Shown here one piece after another: positions 8,444 through 14,598 of a stretch of 64,000 bases of DNA (position 1 is the first letter of the stretch; every line of letters begins with the position of its first letter). The notes beneath the pieces were generated by a model. That model was not told the origin of the DNA and did not search any database. It saw only the letters and a program-made list of their open reading frames with translations. A program made the position numbers and the translations under genes. This stretch comes from Microbacterium sp. AZCO. Lineage in GTDB: Bacteria; Actinomycetota; Actinomycetes; Actinomycetales; Microbacteriaceae. Location of the stretch: the NCBI RefSeq assembly GCF_039614715.1, contig NZ_CP154857.1, forward strand, positions 1,364,001-1,428,000. Direction: 5' to 3'.

Positions 8444-8722
8444 ATGACCATGACCGCCGACGAGCCACACTGGTTCGCGCCCATCGACGCGTACGTGCTC
8501 GACGAGCCGTGCCCGAGATGCCACGCCCAGCCCGGCGCACTGTGCACCGGACGCCGCCCGCTCGGGCGGTACCACGCCCCACGATGCGACCGAGCCATCG
8601 CACATTACGACCGCGACGTCGTCACCGCGCCATGGCTGGAGGACCGCAGGCCCGGCGTCAGCTACTCCACATTGCTGACTCCGAAGCCCACCATCGACGG
8701 CGTGCGCGCGTCGCCGCTGTGA
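8444..8722 (+). CDS. Small zinc-finger protein, phage type
   Basis: A 92-residue protein with the motif CPRCHAQPGALC followed by basic residues and HAPRCDRA. This Cys-x2-Cys...Cys arrangement matches the short zinc-binding module common in actinobacteriophage and plasmid proteins, thought to bind DNA. The chosen start (MTMTADEPHWF, 8444) has GAGAGG upstream; a longer open frame to 8252 would read through the inverted repeats and gives low-complexity Thr/Pro sequence, so it is rejected. Single gene after the candidate origin; a role in replication control or transcription is possible but unproven. Confidence 0.7.
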   Translation: MTMTADEPHWFAPIDAYVLDEPCPRCHAQPGALCTGRRPLGRYHAPRCDRAIAHYDRDVVTAPWLEDRRPGVSYSTLLTPKPTIDGVRASPL

Positions 8723-8898
8723 GATTCACAGCGACGACGACGTGTCTCGCATCCAAGAACGGCGGAAGTTTCGCGCGCGGTTTTCTGACGACGCCCCGGG
8801 TGCCGGGACACCATGCGCCTTGTCCGTCTTTTCTCTAGTTCGCGCAAAGAAAAGCCCGGTAAGAACGAAGAATCTGAACGACGATGAATAAGACTGGA

Positions 8899-9078
8899 TC
8901 AGCGCCCGAAGCGGTCGAGCGTGTAGCCGTATCGGCAGGGTGCACAGTACGCGCGACGTCGTCGGCCCGTCTTCGGGTAGTTGTACTCGTAGACGCGCGT
9001 GGGCTGACTGCCGCATCGCGGGCATGGCCGTGCTCGGTCGAGCGCGAGCTGCGATTGGTCGGCGGACATGCCACCCAT
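8899..9078 (-). CDS. Small zinc-ribbon protein on the opposite strand
   Basis: A 59-residue protein (MGGMSADQSQLALD...) with two Cys-x2-Cys knuckles, CPRCG near residue 19 and CAPC near residue 45, separated by a Tyr/Arg-rich loop (RVYEYNYPKTGRR). This is the layout of a zinc ribbon. AGGAG stands 6 bases before the ATG, better than most genes in the element. It is the only well-supported leftward gene within the left two thirds of the element, and it diverges from the gene at 9102. The + strand frame over the same bases has no ribosome site and no recognisable features. Function unknown; such ribbons bind nucleic acid or protein. Confidence 0.6.
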   Translation of the reverse strand: MGGMSADQSQLALDRARPCPRCGSQPTRVYEYNYPKTGRRRRAYCAPCRYGYTLDRFGR

Positions 9079-9101
9079 GATGCTCCTGCGAGAGCCCGCC
9101 C

Positions 9102-9590
9102 GTGAGCGACGAGCGCGCCGACCTCCGCGCGCGCCTGATCGTGGATGGACGCCGGGTCTGGGGCGGCAATTTCATGTCGACGAGCGACCTCATCGCGAAG
9201 CTCGTCGAGCTGCGCCCCGAGCTGTGGGGAACGATCAGCCACGGCCAGCAGCTCACGCCGCAGAAGCTCGAAGGCATCCTGCGCGGCGGGATCTACCCGA
9301 CGTCGGCGCACAGCGTGCGTGCGGGCCGTGGCCCGAAGGGTCGCTGGCTGAGTCAGTGGCAACTGCTCGTCGATACCGTGCCGACGCCCGTGGGCGTCGA
9401 GCTGGAGTCTGAGCATGTCAGCGGCGATGCGGGCGTGGTTGTGCAGTTCGACGCGGGCGCGGTCGAGCGGCTTGCGGCGGGTGAGGCGTGCATGGTCGTG
9501 CCGATCGTGCGCATATCGCAGTGGGATCGTGCGCCCAGACGCGTCTACCTGGTGACGGTGCCGCCCGGCGTCGAGACACTAGGCGCATGA
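9102..9590 (+). CDS. Hypothetical protein with DUF3631-like segment
   Basis: A 162-residue protein. Residues 27-80 (STSDLIAKLVELRPELWG...LTPQKLEGILRG...SAHSVRAGRGPKGR) resemble the C-terminal winged-helix segment of DUF3631 proteins, which follows a helicase-like ATPase in many actinobacterial plasmid and phage proteins. Here it stands alone, about 900 bp downstream of the ATPase gene, so the two parts may act together in trans. The second half is not recognised. The start is uncertain: GTG at 9102 has a weak ribosome site and an in-frame ATG at 9174 begins right at the domain. The stop overlaps the next ATG (ATGA). Confidence 0.6.
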   Translation: MSDERADLRARLIVDGRRVWGGNFMSTSDLIAKLVELRPELWGTISHGQQLTPQKLEGILRGGIYPTSAHSVRAGRGPKGRWLSQWQLLVDTVPTPVGVELESEHVSGDAGVVVQFDAGAVERLAAGEACMVVPIVRISQWDRAPRRVYLVTVPPGVETLGA

Positions 9591-10061
9591 CCACGAAAAC
9601 CACCAGCACCCCCCGCCGTCGCGCCGCCGAAAGACTACCCACGCGCCGACTGGGCGACGCCGGATGATCCCGACTTCTACGTGCCCGACGAGCTGCGCGG
9701 CTACTACGCCGAAGTCACGCCGACGCCCACGGAGGAAGCCGGGTACTGGCGTGCCGGCACGACCGTGCAGGAGACCTTCCCGCACGACGCGGCGGTCGCC
9801 CGCGCCGTCGCGGCGGGCCGCGATGAAAGCACGTTCAGCCGCATCGAGGACTTCCTGCGCGTCCAGCCCGGTGACTTCATCCAGCAGTACGGCCCGGCGT
9901 CGGACACCACGGGCGACCAGCAGCGCTACGTCGTCCGCTCGACATACCGGCTGTCGGGCCGCGATGACTTCGCGGCATGGCTTCACCTGTACCGACTGGA
10001 ATGGGCGCGCAAACGTCACGAGCGCGCCCAGCACTTGGCACCGAAGGAGAACGCGTCATGA
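9587..10061 (+). CDS. Hypothetical protein split by a C6 frameshift
   Basis: Coding sequence is clear from about 9630 to 10061 in one frame (KDYPRADWATPDDPDFYVPDE and onwards), but that frame has no start before a GTG at 9681 that lacks a ribosome site. The natural start is the ATG at 9587, which overlaps the previous stop, but it is in another frame and stops after 26 codons. Removing one base from the six-C tract at 9609-9614 joins them into one protein starting MTTKTTSTPAVAPPKDYPR. So the gene is either frameshifted, read by slippage at the C tract, or carries a sequencing error. The roughly 157-residue product is not recognised; it precedes the prohead protease and could be virion-related. 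Confidence 0.6.
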
Positions 10062-10387
10062 TCCCGGCCAACCACTTCCCGCCCCCCGCAGAAGAGCCGC
10101 CACTGCCGCGCGGACAGCTGCACTCGATGCGCACGCCCGCCGAATCGCTCGCCGACCGCAACCGCCAGATCCAGGCCCGCCTCGCGAGCTTCGGCACGAA
10201 CCCGCAGACGTCGTCGTCATCGTCGCACAGCCCGCGCCGCGTCGGCGACCCGGCCAGCGCCGCACTCACGGTCGACACCGCGTCGACACTGGACGACGAC
10301 GGCGGCGTGCTGATCGATGTCGACGGACGCCCCATGCTCATCGACTCGGGCACCGGCGCGGCACTGCACTACATGCTCAACGGCTGA
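10058..10387 (+). CDS. Hypothetical protein before prohead protease
   Basis: A 109-residue protein starting at ATG 10058, which overlaps the previous stop by 4 bp and has GAAGGAGA upstream. The N-terminal half is Pro-rich and contains a short helical segment (AESLADRNRQIQARLASFG); the middle is Ser-rich linker; the end folds as strands (GVLIDVDGRPMLIDSGTGAALHYML). No family is recognised. It is followed 5 bp later by the prohead protease gene, so the two are co-transcribed and may act in the same process. Confidence 0.6.
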   Translation: MIPANHFPPPAEEPPLPRGQLHSMRTPAESLADRNRQIQARLASFGTNPQTSSSSSHSPRRVGDPASAALTVDTASTLDDDGGVLIDVDGRPMLIDSGTGAALHYMLNG

Positions 10388-10392
10388 CGACA

Positions 10393-10971
10393 ATGCCCGA
10401 GCTGCTGGTCACCCGGTCGCTGGACGCGACATCACTTCACCCCATCGGTGACGGGTGGACACTGCACGGCCTCGCGGTGCCCTACGACCGCGACCAGTTG
10501 GTGACCGACGACGGCCAGACGTACTACGTCGAGCGGTTCGCCCCGCACGCGTTCGCACGCGACAGCGTCAAGGGCGGCAGATGGGTCAATCTGTACGTCG
10601 GGCACCGCGGCGACGACGGCGAGCGCTACCTGGGCCGATGCGTCGGCATGCGCGACGCGCACGACGGCCTCTACATCGACTTCCGAATCAACCGCGCACA
10701 CCCGCAAGCCGAAGACGCCCGCTCAGGCGAGCTGAGCGGCTGGTCCGTCTCCGCGAAAGTCTGGCGCACCCGCATCGACCACATCGACGGCAAAGAGCGC
10801 CGCACGCGAGAGCGCGCCGGGCTCAACCACGTCGCCGCGACCGCCGTGCCGCAGTACCCGGGCGCGGGCGTGCTCGTCGCCCGCGGCGCACGCTTCGAGC
10901 TGAACGCCCGCCACCGCATCGACGCACTCCGCCACGACGTCGCCCGCACACTCCAGGACGTCAGACGCTGA
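10393..10971 (+). CDS. HK97-family prohead protease
   Basis: A 192-residue protein matching phage HK97-type prohead proteases, which cleave scaffold or the major capsid protein during head assembly. Shared features are the opening strand pattern ELLVTRSLDA...GLAVPYD, the YVERFAPHAF segment, the catalytic His in YVGHRGD, and the catalytic Ser in LSGWSVSAKVW followed by RAGLNHVAATAVP. Length fits the family. No capsid protein, portal or terminase gene is near, so its substrate must come from elsewhere, plausibly a helper phage. It is the last gene of the rightward operon and is followed by a strong terminator at 11009-11034. Start is ATG 10393, with only a weak ribosome site. Confidence 0.88.
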   Translation: MPELLVTRSLDATSLHPIGDGWTLHGLAVPYDRDQLVTDDGQTYYVERFAPHAFARDSVKGGRWVNLYVGHRGDDGERYLGRCVGMRDAHDGLYIDFRINRAHPQAEDARSGELSGWSVSAKVWRTRIDHIDGKERRTRERAGLNHVAATAVPQYPGAGVLVARGARFELNARHRIDALRHDVARTLQDVRR

Positions 10972-11008
10972 GCCCGTCTCGACATGCGCCCGCCGTGCCG
11001 CCCGGAAG

Positions 11009-11034
11009 CCTGGCCCCGAGGAGCCGGGGCCAGG
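11009..11034. terminator. Terminator after the element's main operon
   Basis: Ten-bp perfect stem cctggccccg/cggggccagg with a 6-base loop, 38 bp after the prohead protease stop. Confidence 0.7.
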
Positions 11035-11041
11035 TCGCCGG

Positions 11042-11182
11042 TTATGCACGTGACATCATCACGATGATGTCGAGGATGACCGCCAGGATGACCGCGACAT
11101 CCACGCGGACCACAACCCGGACGATGCAGCGGATGCCGCGTGTCGGTCGCTTCCTGCCCTTGCTCTTACCTTTTAGACTCAT
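11042..11182 (-). CDS. Possible small single-span membrane peptide
   Basis: A 46-codon frame with a basic N-terminus (MSLKGKSKGRKRPTR) followed by a hydrophobic stretch (VVVRVDVAVILAVILDIIVMM) that could span the membrane. GAGAG lies 12-13 bases upstream, slightly far. The terminator at 11009-11034 would serve it as well. The hydrophobic run contains Arg and Asp, so it may be a peripheral or non-functional helix. Weakly supported: size alone makes chance possible. The rest of the 465-bp gap 10972-11436 holds two hairpins and a 12-bp palindrome (11288-11299). Confidence 0.25.
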   Translation of the reverse strand: MSLKGKSKGRKRPTRGIRCIVRVVVRVDVAVILAVILDIIVMMSRA

Positions 11183-11227
11183 AGCAATCGCGCACTCTCT
11201 GTTTAGTCACTGCGAGGCGAAGATTCC

Positions 11228-11256
11228 GACCCGTCCTGTTACTAGCAGGGCGGGTC
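11228..11256. terminator. Hairpin in the element's right intergenic region
   Basis: Arms gacccgtcctg and cagggcgggtc (one G-T pair) around loop ttactag, followed by the T-rich acttcgttgttc on the + strand. Looks like a rho-independent terminator. Confidence 0.5.
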
Positions 11257-11436
11257 ACTTCGTTGTTCAATCGTGCGCCGCTGTCATGTCGCATGCGACT
11301 AGACACGCTGGCCCAGGATTACGACCGTGTGACTTTCCGGTGGAACACATCGCTTGTCACGCCGTCCTGAGTGGTCGCGCCCACGGCGGTACGCTGGTCG
11401 CCTCGGTGGCCGGGCTGAGCCGCGAGAGGACATGCC

Positions 11437-11679
11437 ATGCCGCGCCGCCCAACCCGAGACATCGACGCGCGCGCGTTCGACTTCCTCGACCGCAACGTCA
11501 ACGAGCACGCCGAACTGACCTACCTACGTGCGGGCTCTGACCCCGACTGGGAGCGCCCACACCGCAACGGCGTCGACATCACCGACAAGCCTGAGCTGCA
11601 AACCCCCTACCAGCGAGCGCGCCGTCGATCATTCGAAGCGAGAGTGGACGACTACCGCCGCCGCGGACTCATCGCTTAG
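11437..11679 (+). CDS. Small hypothetical protein
   Basis: An 80-residue charged protein (MPRRPTRDIDARAFDFLDRNV...), rich in Arg and Asp, with the end FEARVDDYRRRGLIA predicted helical. GAGAGGA upstream supports ATG 11437; an ATG 5 bases earlier is out of frame. No family is recognised and no membrane segment is seen. It is a single gene behind the AT-richer promoter-like stretch 11160-11400 and converges with the membrane-protein gene to its right. Such right-end positions in integrated elements often hold accessory genes. Confidence 0.55.
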   Translation: MPRRPTRDIDARAFDFLDRNVNEHAELTYLRAGSDPDWERPHRNGVDITDKPELQTPYQRARRRSFEARVDDYRRRGLIA

Positions 11680-11719
11680 CCGACGCTCGCCACTCATGGC
11701 TTCTGGCGCGGATCCCTTG

Positions 11720-12370
11720 TCACGTCTGTCGTGGGTCGGACTGAAGGTGTAGCCCGCGCAGGACGTCGAACGCGTCAGCGATCTTCTCCTTGCAACCATT
11801 GCGAGAGTAATCGGATGCGGTCGCCCAGTACGCCTCGATGAGGTTCATCAGGCTGCTCCGCAGAACGATGTCGGAGACTGCTTGAATGTCGCTCGTCCGA
11901 TAGCCGACGGCGGCCATGTTCTCAAGGTCATACTGGGTGTCCCGCAATTCGCGCGACAGCTCCTGCATCCGTTGACGGCGGGTGAGTGGCGGGTACAGGG
12001 TTTCGTCGAGGTCGGCAGTGCTGAGCTTCAGCTCAGGCAATGTTCGAATGTCCCCAGCCTTTGTCAGTAGGTCGCCACGGACGTCTTCTGCCAAGACAAC
12101 ACCGGCGAGCTGAATGAACAGTCGTTGCTGAGCGATGAGGCGGTGGTCAATCATCGCGTGGACCGGCGCCATCCGTTTGCGCGACTCTGCTTCACGTCTC
12201 GCGGTATCGCGGAGCGCTACCGCGTCCACAAGCCCGGCTGTCAGGAACGATAACGCCACGCCAATCCACACCTGGAGCCATGTCGGGTCAGACCGGTACG
12301 CGTACGTCAGCCACCCGGCAACGACCGCCACGACGATGAACACGGTCGGAAGCAGCCAGCGGAGACGCAC
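11720..12370 (-). CDS. Two-helix membrane protein, likely element cargo
   Basis: A 216-residue protein with two N-terminal membrane helices (LLPTVFIVVAVVAGWLTYAY and VWIGVALSFLTAGLVDAVAL) and a 160-residue, mostly helical, charged cytoplasmic region (RREAESRKRMAPVHAM...). No enzyme motif is visible and no family is recognised. It is transcribed leftward from next to the right attachment arm, against the main operon. Single cargo genes in this position in satellites and prophages often alter phage infection (superinfection exclusion or abortive infection), but this is inference. Base composition is somewhat less GC-rich than in neighbouring genes. Start ATG 12370; no strong ribosome site. Confidence 0.65.
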   Translation of the reverse strand: MRLRWLLPTVFIVVAVVAGWLTYAYRSDPTWLQVWIGVALSFLTAGLVDAVALRDTARREAESRKRMAPVHAMIDHRLIAQQRLFIQLAGVVLAEDVRGDLLTKAGDIRTLPELKLSTADLDETLYPPLTRRQRMQELSRELRDTQYDLENMAAVGYRTSDIQAVSDIVLRSSLMNLIEAYWATASDYSRNGCKEKIADAFDVLRGLHLQSDPRQT

Positions 12371-12435
12371 GCCGCCGACGCTACAGGCAGTGACGCGGTC
12401 GGTCGCGTGTCACACTCCGTCCCGACTGCCGGTCG

Positions 12436-12458
12436 ATGCGCACTCATGCGCACTCATG
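12436..12458 (+). repeat. Right arm-type repeat: tandem atgcgcactc
   Basis: Identical over 23 bp to 3171-3193 and in the same orientation, 120 bp inside the right attachment repeat. It is followed by the related cluster at 12464-12491. Confidence 0.65.
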
Positions 12459-12463
12459 AGGGA

Positions 12464-12491
12464 CCAAATGGGACCATTTGGGGCCATTTGG
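12464..12491. repeat. Clustered ccaaatgg/ccatttgg sites by attR
   Basis: ccaaatgg (12464-12471) forms an inverted repeat with ccatttgg (12474-12481), and a second ccatttgg follows at 12484-12491, exactly 10 bp on. Helical phasing suggests binding of integrase, excisionase or a bending protein. Confidence 0.5.
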
Positions 12492-12577
12492 GGCCACCTC
12501 AGTGCTACGCTAAAAACGCCGATGAAAGGCATAAACCCGCGGAATTTCGCGGATCGTGGAACCGCCTCTGAGCGTGG

Positions 12578-12619
12578 CTTCCAAACTGATGGTGCGGGTT
12601 CGATTCCCGTCATCCCCTC
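12578..12619 (+). repeat. attR: 42-bp direct repeat, right copy
   Basis: Perfect copy of the tRNA-Gly 3' segment at 3053-3094. The 5' half of a tRNA is absent here, so this is not a functional tRNA gene but the right junction. Confidence 0.95.
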
Positions 12620-12621
12620 CG

Positions 12622-12660
12622 ATGCCCAGACGTGCCGACGAAGTCGGTGCGGCTGGGCAT
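12622..12660 (+). terminator. Chromosomal terminator displaced from tRNA-Gly
   Basis: Outer arms atgcccag/ctgggcat and inner arms gtgccgac/gtcggtgc form a long hairpin ending in ATTCGTGTG. It begins 2 bp after attR, so before integration it would have followed tRNA-Gly directly. Confidence 0.6.
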
Positions 12661-12699
12661 TCGTGTGGATGCGTGGGAACCCCTTTCGCGGCCCGGCGG

Positions 12700-12990
12700 T
12701 CAGTTCAGGTCGGTCTTGAACATCGCGCGCAGCTCGTCGGTCACCGTCCGCCCGCCTGTCGCATAGTGCACGTGCAGCTTCTGCGCGAGCACGAGCACGA
12801 GCGTGGCCAGGGTGAGCGCGAGCGGGATGAGGATCGCGAGGGAGACGCCCCAGCTCTTGCTCAGCGCATCACCCCACATCAGGGCGGCGAAGACGAACAC
12901 GACGGCTGTGACGAAGGCGGCGACGCTCACTGCGATCATCGCAACGGCCTGGCCGATGCGACGGGCCGGCTTTCGGGATTGACGGGGCAT
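12700..12990 (-). CDS. Small two-helix membrane protein
   Basis: A 96-residue protein with a basic start (MPRQSRKPARRIGQ) and two hydrophobic helices, about residues 13-40 (AVAMIAVSVAAFVTAVVFVF) and 49-70 (VSLAILIPLALTLATLVLVL). The short C-terminus GGRTVTDELRAMFKTDLN is polar. It looks like the small conserved membrane proteins of Microbacteriaceae with no assigned role. The start at 12990 is chosen because AGGAAGGGGG precedes it; the upstream frame to 13026 has no ribosome site. First chromosomal gene right of the element. Confidence 0.65.
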   Translation of the reverse strand: MPRQSRKPARRIGQAVAMIAVSVAAFVTAVVFVFAALMWGDALSKSWGVSLAILIPLALTLATLVLVLAQKLHVHYATGGRTVTDELRAMFKTDLN

Positions 12991-13074
12991 CCGGGGCCCC
13001 CTTCCTGCGAGGGCGTGGGCGAGCAACGCTAATCCCGCCCGGGTCGCCCGCGTCAGGGCTTGCGGAATCGGCGC

Positions 13075-13446
13075 CTATGCGCTTCCCGAGGCATCCAGCA
13101 CGGCGACGAACGACTCAGGCAGCACCACATTGGCCGGCGCTCCCCGGAAGAATCCGGCCACCTGCTCGGGCCGGTACCCCGCGATGCCGCAGCCGACCTC
13201 GGTCACGAGGAACCGCAGGTCGGGGTGGGATGCGGCGAACGCGAGGAAGCGCGCCGCCTGCTCCTCGAAGACGCGGAGCCCCGACATCGTGTCGATGCCG
13301 TAGGACTGACCCTGCAATCCCTCGGACTGGCCCCACACCGCGCCGAAGCGGTCGTAGGCGAAGCGCGCCGCTCCGCCGCCGTGCGCGCCGGAGGCGTTCG
13401 ACCCGAAGACGAAGACCTCGCCCGGCCGCAGGGAATCGATGCGCAT
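13075..13446 (-). CDS. A1S_2505-type phage non-structural protein homologue
   Basis: A 123-residue protein opening LRPGEVFVFGSNASGAHGGG, with AARFAYDRFGAVWG, QGQSYGIDT and FLVTEVGCGIAGYRP. This pattern matches the small family annotated from the A1S_2505 phage protein, a compact macro-domain-like fold found in phages and many bacterial chromosomes; the biochemical role is not established. The start at 13446 lies one base after the stop of the gamma-carbonic-anhydrase-like gene, so the two are translationally coupled. The longer frame to 13509 overlaps that gene and is rejected. Confidence 0.8.
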   Translation of the reverse strand: MRIDSLRPGEVFVFGSNASGAHGGGAARFAYDRFGAVWGQSEGLQGQSYGIDTMSGLRVFEEQAARFLAFAASHPDLRFLVTEVGCGIAGYRPEQVAGFFRGAPANVVLPESFVAVLDASGSA

Positions 13447-13447
13447 G

Positions 13448-13990
13448 TCAGGCCCCCAGCGGTGTGGCGCCCTCGTGCGTCGAGAGGTGCGCGCGGTAGG
13501 TCTGAGCATTGCGCAGGATGCCGGCCCTCTCCTCGTCGGTGAGCTCGCGGCGCACTTTGGCGGGCACGCCCGCGACGAGCGAGCCGGGCGGGATCACGGC
13601 CCCCTCGAGGACCACGGCCCCGCCGGCGACGAGGCATCCCTCTCCGATGACCGCCCCCGAGAGCACGACGCTTCCCATGCCGATCAGGGAGCCGTCGCCG
13701 ATCGTGCACCCGTGGACCACGGCGTTGTGGCCGACCGACACGTCACGTCCGATGACGGTCGGGTGACCGGCATCCACGTGCACCGAGACGTTGTCCTGCA
13801 GGTTGCTGCCGGCGCCGACCGTGATCGAGTCGCTGTCGCCCCGGAGGACCGCGTTGTACCAGAGGCTCGAGCCTTCTTCGAGCGTGACCGCGCCGACGAC
13901 GCGCGCACCCGCCGCGATGAAGGCCGACGGATCGACGGCGGGCGACTTGCCCGGCAGAGCGAGGACGGAAGCACCTTCGGCGATGGTCAT
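13448..13990 (-). CDS. Gamma-carbonic anhydrase-like hexapeptide protein
   Basis: A 180-residue left-handed beta-helix protein built from hexapeptide repeats (for example GARVVGAVTLEEG, VVLSGAVIGEG, VVLEGAVIPPG). The family trimerises and binds a metal with three His; candidates are the His in VSVHVDAG and the two in VGHNAVVHG. The C-terminal helix (LTDEERAGILRNAQTYRAHL) is standard. Members range from true carbonic anhydrases to proteins of unknown substrate, so activity is not certain. Start MTIAEGASVLAL at 13990. It heads a two-gene leftward unit with the A1S_2505-type gene and is divergent from dps. Confidence 0.9.
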   Translation of the reverse strand: MTIAEGASVLALPGKSPAVDPSAFIAAGARVVGAVTLEEGSSLWYNAVLRGDSDSITVGAGSNLQDNVSVHVDAGHPTVIGRDVSVGHNAVVHGCTIGDGSLIGMGSVVLSGAVIGEGCLVAGGAVVLEGAVIPPGSLVAGVPAKVRRELTDEERAGILRNAQTYRAHLSTHEGATPLGA

Positions 13991-14112
13991 GACCCGAGAT
14001 TACGGGAGCCGTCGGACACGAGGTGAGCCCAGCCTTCGCTTGCTTGCGGAATGAATGGCGCTGAGTAGCGTTGGTGCCGACGACAGGAAACGTCACAACG
14101 GAGGCGAGCGAT

Positions 14113-14598
14113 ATGACGAACACTCAGACCACCCCGGCCACCGCCGCAGACCCCTCGGTCGCAGCGGGCACCGCCCAGTTCCTCACGCCGGTCGCGCTCG
14201 GGCTGCAGGCCCTCGCCGTCAACGGCAAGCAGGCGCACTGGAACGTCCGTGGCGCGAACTTCATCGCGATCCATGAGCTCCTCGACACGATCGTCACGCA
14301 CGCTCAGGACGGCGCCGACGCGGCCGCCGAGCGCATCGTGGCCCTCGGTCTCCCGATCGACGCCCGCCTCGGCACGATCGCCGAGAAGACCAAGGCGACT
14401 GCCGTCCCCGCCGGCTTCACGCAGTGGCAGGACGAGATCCGCGCCGTGATCAGCGACATGGACGTCGTCATCGCCGACGTGCAGGCGGCGATCGACGGCC
14501 TCGACGAGGTCGACCTCGCGAGCCAGGACATCGCCCTGGCCATCAAGGAGAGCCTCGAGAAGGACCGCTGGTTCCTCTTCGCCCACCTTGCGGAGTGA
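14113..14598 (+). CDS. dps: Dps ferritin-like DNA-protection protein
   Basis: Dps dodecamers oxidise and store iron and can coat DNA under stress. The 161-residue protein has the signature KQAHWNVRGANFIAIHELLD in the first helices, with the His and acidic residues that form the ferroxidase site at the subunit interface, and the later HAQDGADAAAERIVALG helix. The basic N-terminal tail seen in DNA-binding Dps is short and neutral here (MTNTQTTPATAADPS), so DNA binding may be weak. GGAGGCGAGCG precedes the ATG at 14113; longer upstream frames lack support. The gene is followed by a degenerate tandem repeat and a strong terminator. Confidence 0.95.
   Translation: MTNTQTTPATAADPSVAAGTAQFLTPVALGLQALAVNGKQAHWNVRGANFIAIHELLDTIVTHAQDGADAAAERIVALGLPIDARLGTIAEKTKATAVPAGFTQWQDEIRAVISDMDVVIADVQAAIDGLDEVDLASQDIALAIKESLEKDRWFLFAHLAE

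Larger units (their letters stand above)
3053..12619. mobile_element. Integrated element in tRNA-Gly, phage-satellite-like
   Basis: The element is bounded by a perfect 42-bp direct repeat (3053-3094 and 12578-12619) that covers the anticodon loop to the 3' end of tRNA-Gly. Directly inside the left end is a tyrosine integrase in the same orientation as the tRNA, followed by an excisionase-like gene and a replication operon (primase-polymerase, ATPase). It also carries an HK97-type prohead protease but no capsid, portal, terminase, tail or conjugation genes. Paired 10-bp repeats near both ends look like integrase arm sites. At about 9.5 kb with integration, replication and one virion-assembly gene, it fits a phage satellite better than a prophage or an integrative conjugative element; a decayed prophage is the alternative. 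Its base composition is close to that of the chromosome, so it is adapted to high-GC hosts. Confidence 0.9.

Noticed and set aside
10972..11436. Missing capsid or terminase gene hidden in the 465-bp gap
   Set aside because: No frame long enough in either direction; only hairpins, a palindrome and a possible 46-residue peptide are seen.
12578..12619. A second tRNA-Gly gene
   Set aside because: Only the 3' 41 bases of the tRNA are present; no acceptor 5' strand or D arm upstream, so it is the attR copy.
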